Source of the DNA: Megaustenia siamemsis
Taxonomy: Eukaryota; Mollusca; Gastropoda; Stylommatophora; Ariophantidae
Direction of reading: 5' to 3'
NCBI GenBank assembly: GCA_032433765.1
Contig: JAVIAB010000139.1
Location: forward strand, 47,054,421 to 47,118,420
Length of the DNA: 64,000 nucleotides
Shown: positions 24,536 through 35,320 of the stretch, one piece after another
Numbering within the stretch: position 1 is the stretch's first letter
Layout: every line of letters starts with the position of its first letter
Notes under the pieces: model-generated
Database searches by the model: none
Seen by the model: the letters and a program-made list of their open reading frames with translations, nothing else
Told to the model about the DNA's origin: nothing
Position numbers and translations under genes: made by a program

Positions 24536-24596
24536 ACCACGACACCTTTTAGGTATCAGTGAAAAGAGAAAAGAAGAAGAAGAAGAATGAGTGGAC

Positions 24597-26422
24597 AATT
24601 TATAGATATATAGAGGATATGACAAGAATAACAGCTAATAAAATAAATAATTTGAACGCTAACAGTGGCACTGTTGTGATCATTAGCTACAGGTGAAACA
24701 GACGTACAGGAATTATTTTGGCAGTACTTATTACGATCTTCTTAAAATTAGCGTCCATTACGGTAACTTACGTGAGATTACGAAATATTAGTATATCCTG
24801 CATACAGCAATACACTTAATTAAAATAACTTTCGATTAATAAGTTCCTTGGGACTTGATACTATGTTCTGATTGGATGTAATTATTATGCTAATAGTTAA
24901 TACTAAGCTATAAGTTAATTTTTCCTGTGTGATTACTGAGGCCCCAATCACGGTCAGGATAGAAAAGGAAAAGAATAGAGCTAAAGTCACCAGCCACACA
25001 TGTCGTAAGAGGCATCTAAGGAGGTTGGAGTCAATGTCTTCGCCAGTGCTTTAGCTAGTGTATGGCGTGCTTCATACAGGGGAATGCTGTATGGAGGGTC
25101 TGATCACCATGGAGTTGTCCGCGCAATGTAGACGATCTGTAGACTAAACTAAACTATAAGTTTATTGAGTTATTTGCGGGTGGTCATCATTGCACTCTGA
25201 ACATAAGTTAATTACATTAGTGTATTTAATTAATGTTATATATTTAGTTAAATTTGGAATTAATTGAAGTGATGTCGTACAAAAAGGGTAAACATTATTC
25301 TGAAGAATATGAGCTAATATTAGCTTAGATTAGCTCAAATTTAACAATATTTTACAGAACTAAACATTAGCACACTTTAACATACAAAATTAAATTAATT
25401 GTTTTTAATATGACAATAATTTTATGATTTCACACAGTACTAGTACATTCCGTGTGATCTGAATGCTTTTATTACATTATGAAATTATACTGACATACAT
25501 CTAAAGCTGTAAATGTAGTGCTGCCCAGGTTATCTGTCTCTCTGTCCGTCTGCATGATTTATATATAATCTAGATGTTTGTCTGTTTGACCGTCTGTGCG
25601 TCATCAGATGTCTAGGTAAATCTCTATGTCTCTATCAAACTGTATATACATGTGGCAGGAAATTTTTATCATCAAATAATTATGTTTGCACTTTTGCTAT
25701 TTACTGAGGAAGAATATTAATTTCACTGCGTCATGTTCTATAGTTAATTTTTCCATTTGATCTTATTCAAAACTTACCACAGTTACTTGTAAATAGTTCT
25801 AAATAAATATTCCCAATTTATTTACATCCTTCATAGTATGAATACTTTCTTCCTTAATAGTGGTTGAAGCACTATGCCTCAAGTACTCATATTCAGCACA
25901 GTTTAGACGCAGTCTCGATACATTTCTCCACAACATCGATCGAGTTTCCACTTTCATCTCATTTCTAGCACATTTATATACATCTCTTTGCACTTCATCC
26001 CATCCTTAAGGCAATGCTTTTCCTCAAGTGCTGGAAAAACATGAAACGCCAAGCCAAAGCTTCATTTAAACGCTTTTTTTTTTTAAACCAGCAAGGTTTC
26101 ATTGTTTGCACTATATTCCCCAGGTCAGCAAGAAATAACATCTAGAATTTATAAGCAAACACATGAAAATGCGCCGCGTTCTTTCATAAAGAAATGTATG
26201 TTCAAATTAAATTTTTAACACGTATATAGCATGGACACTGATGACGTTTAATATGCCTACTTTCTACATTTAATGTTTCTAATTTTCTTTTTGGGCTCTT
26301 TAAATTTAGGAATATAATTTTTTTTTTTGTAAAATCCAGCTTGTTTACTGTAAATATGTGGAATATGTTGTCTCTTATATGTGTTAGTAAGAGAGAGATG
26401 ATAATGTGCTGCCATCAGCGTG
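24597..26422. other. Unassigned AT-rich DNA; GC-richer patch 24,940-25,145
   Basis: The patch at 24,940-25,145 ('ggccccaatcacggtcaggat' to 'gcgcaatgtagacg') stands out in base composition and may be an unlisted repeat. It has no clear Pol III boxes. The rest is AT-rich with nothing recognised. Confidence 0.35.
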
Positions 26423-26433
26423 CCAAACCACAT

Positions 26434-27014
26434 CTGCATCATCAATAAGTACCGGGCCTGCTGGCGTAGGTGATCATGTCTTTTCACATGAGAGCCAACT
26501 TTCGATCTCGACAGTTATTTATCATTTCTGTTGTTGACCTTCTGCCAAGTCATTCTCTTAAGCTGTCTGGTATTTTTTCTCTTTGCTTCCCTATATCTCT
26601 TCGTCCCTCAATTTTTCCAGTTGTTAAATATATTCCAGTTGTTCTCTTCTCATTACATGACCAAAAAATGATGATTGTTTCTTCCTAATACTTGAAATTA
26701 GCTCTCGTTTTGCTTTGACCTCCTTCAGAACATTTTCATTACTCTTCTTAGCTGTCCATGGTATTCTCAACATTCTTCTGTAAAACCACATTTCTACAGA
26801 CTCCGTGATTTTCTTGTCTGTTGTCCTATTGCCCATGATTAACATCCATATGTTAAGACTGGCTCTACATAACATTTAAGAACTCTTTTTCTTATTCCTA
26901 TTGTCAAAAATGGATTGCATAGTTAGTATCTTCCTCATTTTTTGGAAAGCTGCTTTTGCCTGAGCCATTCTGCATCTTACCTCTTTTGTATATCTTCCGT
27001 CTGAGGGTTAACGG
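26434..27014 (-). mobile_element. LINE-B copy 5
   Basis: 5'-truncated LINE-B. Candidate TSD ccaaaccacat (26,423-26,433) and ccaagccacat (27,015-27,025), one mismatch. The minus strand reads FFGHVMRREQLEYI, KKSNENVLKEVKAKREL, RMLRIPWTA and EMWFYRR, ending in the (GAT)n-type tail. Frames are interrupted. Confidence 0.88.
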
Positions 27015-27199
27015 CCAAGCCACATAGGTTTTTCTAATTCTCTAAATTATGCACCGCTTCGAGCACTGCCTCGTATAAGCCTTAAGACAGCCACTAAAGA
27101 AGAACCTCCAAGCAAATAATACATGAAAATAGAACAGAATGCACAGCGCAACAGTCAAATGGGAAGCTTAGTGGACGCACAAATAGTCGCACCAAACAA

Positions 27200-27415
27200 C
27201 GAAAACCTTTGAAAACTACAAAAGGAACCTCTAAACAGAAAGTAACTTACAGCTACACATACAAGACAAGTTCATGCAATATACAAAGAAATTGTCAGAT
27301 AGGAATAAAGAAAAGCGTGTCGCAGAACATAGCAAACGCAGTACAAGCAGTGCAGAAGAAGAAATCACCTTATCCTGATGACTTTATTTCAGAATCTTAT
27401 CAGCAAACAGAATAA
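27200..27415 (+). pseudogene. Possible LINE RT-entry fragment
   Basis: Open frame ending in QKKKSPYPDDFISESYQQT, which resembles the KSPGPDGF-type block at the start of the RT domain in L1-like elements. One block is thin evidence and chance is possible. Confidence 0.3.
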
Positions 27416-29120
27416 CTCATATTCTACGAAAGCAACATATTTATAACAGCAAGAAGAGCATTGCATTAGAAACACATACCACACAGAAAGTAGAATATAA
27501 ACTTAAATAGTTTAGTCCTTTGTTAAGTCATGCATATATTGTGGACAATGCATATATTAGCTATTGCTCCAGCTAGTTCGATAGCTATCGATCGACTAGC
27601 AGCACCACATTAAATCCGGCCTGCATTTTTGGTAAATTCATCCTGTAACAAAATATTGACGAACGTAATAAGGAGTAAAGTAAACAAGAAATATCTAATT
27701 ACCGTGACGAAGCAGCATTCGTCGTGGCCATACCCGAATTATCTAATATACATGTAATTATTCACATCTTTTTTTTTCCTTCAGAAATTTAAACTCATTG
27801 TAGATACTAACAAGTAATATGCCAAACTACAAGAATAGCGATGTCCTCATCGTCAAGCTAATTTTTTGGAAGTAAAATTAAGCGAAGCCTAAGAAAACTT
27901 AATAAGCATAACAGTCTATATAAACGTTAAAGTTAGGACTGGAATAAATTCAGTCTGTCTTCTCATTGGATGTTTAAATGTGCTTATTTTAGTGCGGATA
28001 GTTCAGAATCAACTGATTTTTTCCAATTTCTCACCTGAATATTATTGGATTTTTGTAGGAAGTTGCATATGCTCGTGCAATGATTATCTTTGAAAAAATA
28101 TATTTTGCACATCAAGGTAGCAAACCCAACTCATAATTGTGTAGTAATTTTGTAGTACTTGATTGTTTCACCATTTTAATTGCTCCCATTTGGGCCTACA
28201 TTATGAACATAATTTAATAGGCATCACTGTAAAAGGTAGACTTAATGTTAGTGTGTGTGCCTTTCGTTCATCACCGTACGCCACTTGGCGTGACGGGGCT
28301 CTTTACTTTACTAATTACCTTTTGGAAGAAAAATACGGTTAACAAATTTGAACTGAACCAATCACATTGAGGATCAGACTGGTTTACATATAGTGATACA
28401 AGTCGACTAGAGTAGGCATCGTCATAGATGGAACATATCTAGTGATGGATCTATATGAGAATAGTGCTAGCGTATACTACCAAGACAGGAGGCAAAACAT
28501 GTTGAAGAATCATTCCATCAATTCGAATACGACAATCGACCGACTGATTAGACTCGGAAATTCGCAAGAGGAAACAGGATTTCAAATCTTAGCCTGTTTA
28601 TTTGATTTCCCTTGGACCTTCAACACTGGACTGGTGACTGGGTAACTCTTCTCTCTTCTTCATCTTCTTTCCTTCCTCGTTTGCCTTTCAGCGTCGATGG
28701 GAAATATAGTTCACGTTCTTTTGCTCTTCTGTTAGTTCCAGCTCTTCTCTGAATGCACGTATAAATATACGAATGCATGGTTCCGGGAATTGTGCGTCTT
28801 AGGTTATTATAACATTTTTCAAAGTGTTGTTTAAGACCAGAATGTTAAAGTATCCGTAAGAAAGACACCAAGTTATGATAACAGGTATTACATCTGTGTT
28901 ATTTTAGTGTTGCTGATTTTTTTTACCTAGATGTGGGTAATGTTTGTTTTATTTTGTCTATATGTATTGTCTACCATCATTAGAATATTTGCATTGCCTG
29001 ATCATCAGTGCTCGTTGTACCTAATTTTGAAAACATCTGCATAAGTGTAATTAGTTAGATTCACCAACAGAACATATTACATTTATTGGCGGTCTACCCA
29101 TTCTTTAGCGATATATATTG

Positions 29121-29124
<4 letters not shown>
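27416..29124. other. Unassigned DNA with a SINE-A 3' scrap
   Basis: The only recognised item is the SINE-A 3' fragment at 28,276-28,312. The open frame at 28,442-28,645 has no domain I recognise. Confidence 0.4.
28276..28312 (+). mobile_element. SINE-A 3' end fragment
   Basis: Carries only the last ~37 bases of SINE-A: the hairpin-like tacgccacttggcgtgacgg and the ctttactttac tail. Extreme 5' truncation. Confidence 0.8.
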
Positions 29125-29176
<52 letters not shown>

Positions 29177-29188
29177 CACGCGCGCGTT
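29125..29188. repeat. (TA)n plus CG-alternating tract
   Basis: About 50 bases of TA followed by 'agcacgcgcgcg', an alternating purine-pyrimidine composite. Confidence 0.95.
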
Positions 29189-29726
29189 AGGCATAAATAC
29201 CATTTTTTAGTATCTGAGTGTAATTATTGTTTGTCTTATTTCATGTTCGTTTTGTGAGTTGATGAAGTCTTAGGTCGAAGTGTTCTGTCATCTCCCGTTT
29301 TTCGATCTAGAAAACTATTAACACACTTTTGTGTTATTATTTTTGCCATTTTTTTTTTATTGGCCATTTCAATCTGTCATGAAACTAGGTAGGATCAAAA
29401 CAATTATTAACATTTTTTGGCTCCTTTTCCTGTCTTTAAATAAATTGTCCAACCCGGGAAGCGTGGATTGGCTAGGAAATTCGTTTCTTTTTTCATGCCG
29501 AGGATCAAAAGCGTATAGTATCTTTATCTTTATGGTCAGCATCCATGGAATGTCGATCGCTGAGCACAGAAACGTATCCTCTTTACACATTTGGCGCAAA
29601 TACTAATTGGTAATTATAACTATAGTGGCTGCTAGATCATAAAATATGAGCAAGGTAATCCTAGTTCTCACTGACTTCTTAAATATTATCTTGAGATCAT
29701 CATAATCATAAAAGTTAACCAAAAAA

Positions 29727-29736
29727 CGCGCGCGCT

Positions 29737-29809
<73 letters not shown>
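29727..29809. repeat. Composite (CG)n-(CA)n-(TA)n tract
   Basis: Mirror order of the tract at 7,073: CG alternation, then CA, then about 56 bases of TA. Confidence 0.95.
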
Positions 29810-29812
<3 letters not shown>

Positions 29813-29982
29813 AAGGCTATGCCTGAAGAAAGTGCTCAGTTATAGTTTTAGTATCTCTAGCTTATATATCGGTACAGCAGTCAGCTCCAGAAATTAGGCC
29901 ACTATGTTTATAACATTTCGCAGACATATTGATCGTGAGCATGACTACGGTATATTTGACGATCACGGGGGAATGGTAACAT

Positions 29983-30007
29983 CCCCCCCCCCCCCCAAAA
30001 AAAAAAA
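29983..30007. repeat. C-run followed by A-run
   Basis: Homopolymer C then A; assembly or slippage may affect its length. Confidence 0.9.
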
Positions 30008-30325
30008 TGTTCTGCCGTTTTCCATAATATCACTAGGAGACAGATTGAACGTTTAGACCAAAATCTCTTAACAACGTTCATGGCACACGAGAAGAGATAG
30101 CTTTATATTGAGATCATCAGCCTCAAGTACCGGGCCTGTAAGGCGTAGGTGATCATGTCTCTCCACAACTTTCGATCACGACAGTTATTTATTATTTCTG
30201 TTGTTGACCTTCTGCCAAGCCATTCTCTTAAGCTGTCTGGTATCTTTTCTCTTTGTTTCCCTCTATCTCTTCGTCCATCAATTTTCCCAGTTGTTACAAT
30301 ATATTCCAGCTGTTCTCTTCTCATT

Positions 30326-31709
30326 CATCAACATGTGTCATACCGGTTGTCGTAGGCGATCATCTCCTTCCACAATCTTCTATCTACAGTGCATCGTATC
30401 AGTTCTGTTGTTGACTGTTTTCCATGTCATGATACCAAGCCATCTAGTATTTTCTCTCTTTGTCGTCCGCGATCTCTCTTTCCTTGTATTTTGCCTATTG
30501 TAACCAAGTATTCCAACTTTCCTCTTCTCATGATGTGCCCGAAAAATGTTGATTGTTTCTTTCTGATGTTTTTTAGGAGCTGCCTTTTTGTGTTGGCCTC
30601 TTTTGAGAATTTCCTCATTGGTCTTTTTAGCTGTCCTGGAAACTTTCAACATTCTTCTGAGAAATCCCATCTCTGTGTCCTCTAATCGTCTTTTCATTTG
30701 TTTGTCTACAGTCCATGATTCGCTTCCATAGGTCAGAATTGGTTCTATATAGCACCGATGAACTCTCTTTCTCATTTCTATTGACATAGATTTGGCGCAT
30801 AAGATATTTTTCATTTTCTAAAATGCTATTTTGGCCTGCGCTATTTTGCTTTTTATTTCTGTGGTGCGTCTTCCATCTGATGTTATTATTGTGCCCAAGT
30901 ATTTCAGATGTTGCACTTGTTTCAAAATTGTCCTGTTTATTTTTATGCTGCATGCTGGTGATGTTTGTTTCTTCGATATGACCATTGCTTCTGTTTTCTT
31001 ACTATTCAGACTGAGACCTTTCTTGTTGCTTTCTTTTACTATTATGTCCATCATTTCTTGTAGTTCATTCTCTGTCTGGAGGCGAAGGCGCGCCTCCCAG
31101 CACCAGAGCTGGAATTTGTCAGCGACCCACAGCTGATGGCTTGCGCCAGGATCGGTGAACCAAAACCATCCAGACCCTGTTCCATCTCTCCGCGGTGCCT
31201 CTCGTAAAAGACTAACCTGTCTAGTCTGGCCAAGCGAGCAGGTATCGAAGAGGGAAGACAACCCGGTACTAAAAAATGTCATGTTGAAGTCGGATGTGTT
31301 GGGCCGAAAGGCGCAAATACACAAATGTTATACTGCAAATCACAACACAACGATGACACGCCCACTTAACGTCCTTTTAAGGGCGGATGACGAAGAGGAA
31401 TTCTACAGTCTACGAATACTCTAGAATACTTTAGTCATCGGGCGAACGTAAGCAAGCAAGCAATCATTCTTTGTCTCTGCTATTTAGACTGTGTCATCCG
31501 CATATCGTAAATTGTTTATGTTGTGACTGTTGACTTCAATTCCTTTTTTGTCTACTATCGATCTAATAATATGTTCGCAGTAAAGTGAAAACAAATCCGG
31601 CGACAGAACACAGCCTTGTCTGACTCCGTGTTTTATAAGTTGAAATTGACCTGTTTGGTTGTTAATTCGTATAGTTGCTGTTTGTTGCCAGTACATGTTT
31701 TTTTTATGA
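30326..31709 (-). mobile_element. LINE-B2 copy 1, split by SINE-X
   Basis: Relative of LINE-B with its own diagnostic words (KIQGKRDRGRQREKIL, a KRRLEDTEMGFLRRML block, and a terminus of the ccggtatgacacatgatgatg type). It runs from RT (HGVRQGCVLSPDLFSLYCE and NNLRYADD at 31,484-31,696) to the 3' end at 30,326. TSD of 13 bp, ttctcttctcatt, at 30,313-30,325 and 31,710-31,722. A long open frame crossing 30,818-31,324 is a fusion of LINE-B2 and SINE-X and not a gene. Confidence 0.9.
31078..31463 (+). mobile_element. SINE-X copy 1, 13-bp TSD and (AAGC)n tail
   Basis: GC-rich 386-bp insertion that interrupts LINE-B2 RT. Flanked by tcattctctgtct (31,065-31,077) and tcattctttgtct (31,464-31,476), one mismatch. 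It starts with a GC-rich inverted repeat (ggaggcg / cgcctcc) and ends in agcaagcaagca. I see no clear A/B boxes, so the promoter type is unknown. An older relative lies at 53,050-53,240. Confidence 0.85.
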
Positions 31710-31726
31710 TTCTCTTCTCATTACAT

Positions 31727-31926
31727 AAGAGGTAGGGTTCGATCCCAACCGACGGCTTCCAGGTTTACACAGTCTTTAATGGGTACCGGATTTTTTTCTG
31801 GGAAAGTAAAGCGGTACTGGCGTAATACCGACCACATTAACCAAAAAATCAAGTGCCGAAGGTCTGTAAAATGTATGGTCACTAACACCATATTCCCTAT
31901 ACGCCACTTGGGGCTCTTTACTTTAA
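31727..31926 (+). mobile_element. SINE-A copy 4, 5'-truncated, perfect 15-bp TSD
   Basis: Starts at the B box (gttcgatccc) and runs through the centre and 3' end. The tail is ctttacttt, and the hairpin is shortened (cacttgggg). Flanked by ctcttctcattacat at 31,712-31,726 and 31,927-31,941. It lies directly beside the LINE-B2 insertion and reuses the same target. Confidence 0.95.
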
Positions 31927-32501
31927 CTCTTCTCATTACATGACCACAAAATGATGATTATTTCTTCCTAATATTGGAAATTAGCTCTCTTTTTGCTTTG
32001 GCCTCTTTCAGAACGTTTTCATTGCTCTTCTTAGCTATCCATGGTATTCTCAGGATTCTTCTATAAAACCACATTTCTACATACTCCAGTGATTTTCTTG
32101 TCTGTTGTCCTATTGTTCATGATTGACATCCATATGTTAAGACTGGCTCTACATAACATTTAAGAACTCTTTTTTCTTGTTTCGATTGTCAAAAATGAAT
32201 TACATAGTATCTTCCTCACTTTTTGGAAAGCTGCTTTTGCCTGAGCTATTCTGAGGGTTAACAAAGTTCCCAATTATTTAAATTCATTTACCTGTTTTAA
32301 TATTGCTCCACTTGTCTTTATTTTGCACTGAGGTGATGTCGTTTTTTTTGTTGTTTCCATTACTTCTGTCTTTCTGCTATTAAGGCTGAGTCCTTTATTT
32401 TTGCTTTCTTTCACTATAATGTCTAACATTTCTTGTAACTCATTTTTACTCTTAGCGATTAAGACTGTATCATCAGCATACCTTAGATTATTTATATTAG
32501 T

Positions 32502-32938
32502 TGACAAATGAGCAAAAATCTACAAGCTAAAACTCTGACAGTAGTGGCTGTTGTACCGTATTTAAGCTTTTGATAATTATAAATGACCCTTTTCGTCTTG
32601 TCAGACGGTCTAGTGGAGGCTATAGTGTATTTTTTTGAGGTTTTGTTTTTGTCGAGCAGCTTCTCTCGTGGCTAATTCTACCAACACAGAATGAACAAGC
32701 CAGGCCCACTGGTCCACAGGGTTTTCCATCCTTTTTCATTAGTCTTTTCTCTTCTAAGTTTTGCCTTAGTACAGTCTCAAATGATGTTATACCGTTCCTT
32801 ATACATGCTCTCCATGATGTGCGATTACTTGCGATTATAATTTTGATAATAAGTATTGAATTAAATAATGACCTTTATTCTGGATAAACATATCTTTACC
32901 ACGGTGTGGTATTTGATCGTTGCTAAAATAATGAGATA
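32502..32938. repeat. Local repeat copy 1, broken by LINE-F
   Basis: Two parts (32,502-32,577 and 32,841-32,938) match, in order, segments at 32,961-33,000 and 33,398-33,520: tgacaaatgagcaaaa, tagtggctgttgtaccgta, taagtattgaattaaataatg, and gtggtatttgatcgttg. The nature of the repeat is unknown. Confidence 0.75.
32578..32840 (-). mobile_element. LINE-F 3' fragment with 10-bp TSD
   Basis: Homologous to the LINE-F 3' regions at 54,340-54,620 and 61,000-61,120: 'gcagcttctctcgtggct' and 'cttgtcagacgg' are shared. Flanked by ttttgataat at 32,568-32,577 and 32,841-32,850. Interrupts the local repeat. Confidence 0.83.
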
Positions 32939-32960
32939 CAAATGACAAATCAACATAAAA

Positions 32961-33525
32961 TTGCTGACAAATGAGCAAAACCCTACAAGCTAAATAAGTG
33001 TACCTAATAATTGTGATATATTAGTTTCACTGTTAAGGGGCAGTGCTTAGAATGAAGAAATAAGACTGGGCGACCAAAAAAGGGGGGAGGGAGAGGGGGG
33101 GGGGGTAACGAAAGAGGAGAAGTGAGATAGGAAAGGCGTGGGGAGAAGGGGAAAGATCGCTGCAAGAATGATGTTCACATAAAAAGATGATATGACAATA
33201 TTATCCAGGGTCTGATGGGAGAAATTAAGCAATTTTTAGAGTGCAAACATATTTCTGCCATATGGGACATGTGTTTTTCACACCAACAACATGCGTAATT
33301 ACACTTCTGCATTCCAAATCTAGAGGAGTGAGTGGCCACATGAGTGACATTGTCTCGAGAATTTTTTACAAGATGTCAATAGAAAGTGTTTCAGAACTTC
33401 CTGCCAGTAGTGGCTGTTGTACCGTATTTAAACTTTTGATAATAAGTATTGAATTAAATAATGGTCTTTATTTTGGATAAACTTATCTTTACCTCGGCGT
33501 GGTATTTGATCGTTGTTAATCGTGT
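32961..33525. repeat. Local repeat copy 2
   Basis: Second copy of the repeat at 32,502-32,938, here with about 395 unrelated bases (33,005-33,397, including a G-rich run near 33,080-33,107) between its halves. Either copy 1 lost or copy 2 gained that segment. Confidence 0.65.
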
Positions 33526-34223
33526 ATTTATCATACAAACCAACACAATTGTAGCTTTATACACCAAGTAGTTTTATTTTCTTCATACTTTTTATGTGCC
33601 ACGCCCAGAGACCTAGGCTAAAAATAATCCTGTCACTGATGTTCCTTATCAGTTCCATTGGTTAGTTTTTCCTTGCCAATCTGTGTTACGATATTTTAAC
33701 TTTTTCTTCTTTCATGACGTGAGTAAATAAGCAAGAATGCTTCTTACTAATGCGCTTCAAAAGGTCTTATTTGGTATTGGCTTTATTCATGTTTCTTTCT
33801 CGAGTCCCTGTTTATTCTGTTTTGTGCATCGGATACTTTTTCCAGATGTACAGTGAATATATGCTGTGTAATTCTTCTATATCTTTGTAAGACTAGATAT
33901 ATTGTTTTAACTTTTCCTTCTTAACAGCCTTTGCTATAGATGAAACAAACTTGTAATAACAGTCAAGTAACAAAAACATCGTATTTATAATCCGCCATAC
34001 GCAAGTGGATGTATGCAATAGACATTTATTTATTTATGTGTGTGTGAGTGTGTGTGCGCGCGCGCTAACAATTTCATTACAAAAGCAATGTAAAAAGAAC
34101 AACACACCGTTTTTTTTATTATTTCGTAGCATAATGAGAGAGAAAAAGGAATATTAAGAAACAATGCCTTCAGGACAGTTGTAACAGAATGGAAGATCAT
34201 TAACATATAGAAGAGATTGAGAA
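33526..34223. other. Unassigned DNA
   Basis: Includes a GT/GC alternating tract at about 34,040-34,066 and no recognised element. Confidence 0.4.
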
Positions 34224-34559
34224 ATGTTCGTAAAAATGAAATCTATAAGTGGGAACTTTATATCAAGACATAAAGTAATCAACAAAAAATTAGGTATAAC
34301 TTTGATGGGAAATGTTATAATCAACCGATGGAAAGAATATTTCAGAGAAATGTATATCGAAGCCGACAGAATGACACTGGTGATTACAACACAGAGAAGA
34401 TATTTAAAAAAAAACAGATCCAACATAACAACAGAGCGCATTAAAGCAGAAGAGCAGAGCGTGAAAGTGTACCATGCATTATGTAAACATATGTTGTACA
34501 GCGCTATGTGACCGACAAATTAGAAACGAATCATAGTACCATCCTGTCAGTTTCGAGAG

Positions 34560-34860
34560 ACAATGGATTTAAACAGCATCATCTGCTTATAACATTTCCT
34601 CGATTAGCATCTTAACATCTAGTGCTGTTTGCTCTTAGTCGCTAAGTTGTAACATGTTTTGTCACATCTAGAGTGAAAATATACATCTTCTCTTGATGTC
34701 CCAAAAGTGTGTTTTAGCATGATGGCAAAGAAGATATCAAACTGTGTTGGAGCTAGACGCAACCTTGTTTGTTTGACTCCCGCAGATGATGTTGAGGGCT
34801 TCATGTATTTGGTCGTCGTGCCATATTGCCCTTTTCATGCCCACAAGGATAGACCTAATG
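34560..34860 (-). mobile_element. LINE-F RT fragment inside LINE-E
   Basis: The minus strand reads GVKQTRLRLAPTQFDIFFAI followed by MLKHTFGTSREDVYFHSRCD. This matches the GVKQGCVLAPTLF-type RT block and the segment after it, as also seen at 59,960-60,150. The Gly-Cys pair of the motif is lost. Confidence 0.75.
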
Positions 34861-35023
34861 ATATTAGTTTGGTGTCAGGTTTGCAGTGCACGTGTTGGTT
34901 TTGACTTACCCTCAAACATGCACGCAGTAAGGCTGTGTGAAACATCCTTTTGACGGGGGAAAAGGGAGGGGGCGGGAACGGGACTGGTTGCTCAGTTTGT
35001 GACAGACTGCAGCGTCCAGTGAA

Positions 35024-35219
35024 GTAGTAAGTAAAGTACACCCGTTACGCCAAGTGGCGTATTGGGAATATGGTGTTAGTGGCCATACATTTTACAGACC
35101 TTCGGCATATGATTTTTGGGGTAATGTGGTCGGTATTACGCCCGTGCCGCTTTACTTTCCCAGAAAAAATCCGGTACCCATTAAAGGCTGGGTAAACCCG
35201 GAAGCCGTCGGTTGGGATT
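35024..35219 (-). mobile_element. SINE-A copy 5, 5'-truncated
   Basis: Centre and 3' end of SINE-A; the tRNA head is absent. Flanked by agcgtccagtgaa (35,011-35,023) and agcgtccaatgaa (35,220-35,232), one mismatch. Confidence 0.93.
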
Positions 35220-35232
35220 AGCGTCCAATGAA

Positions 35233-35320
35233 ATCAAACGTTTTCCTCTCATCAGGGGAAGCAATTTCTGACGCCGGCACCTTACCAATTGAGCTGATCT
35301 GCTTATAACAGGTAACTTGT
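35233..35320 (-). mobile_element. tRNA-like SINE head, interrupted by SINE-A
   Basis: The minus strand has 'agatcagctcaattggtaagg', a near-perfect A box, reading leftward into the SINE-A insertion site and resuming at about 35,010. No B box is evident, so this is tentative. Confidence 0.45.

Larger units (their letters stand above)
21685..24589 (+). mobile_element. LINE-C copy 1, interrupted by a nested stack
   Basis: Outer element of a four-level nest. Its two halves are 21,685-22,101 (RT) and 23,934-24,589 (C-terminus plus (AAG)n tail). Candidate TSD of 7 bp, agtggac, at 21,678-21,684 and 24,590-24,596. The RT half has DRNKLWQS, TTGVRQGCVLSPLLF and LLFADDQYLI. The C-terminal half (24,233-24,535) has ISNETIRKM, KWFGHLVRMNP and KRPRGRPRRRW. 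The protein resumes in register across the insertion once the target duplication is allowed for. Confidence 0.9.
30110..32490 (-). mobile_element. LINE-B copy 6, host of B2 and SINE-A insertions
   Basis: LINE-B parts at 30,110-30,325 (3' end) and 31,927-32,490 (C-terminus and RT up to NNLRYADDTVLIAKSKNELQ). Candidate TSD of 8 bp, tttatatt, at 30,102-30,109 and 32,491-32,498. The two parts join exactly at the sequence ttctcttctcattacat, where LINE-B2 and then SINE-A have inserted. Confidence 0.87.

Noticed and set aside
30818..31324. 168-residue minus-strand open frame
   Set aside because: Fusion of LINE-B2 RT with the SINE-X insertion; the TSD at 31,065/31,464 marks the junction.
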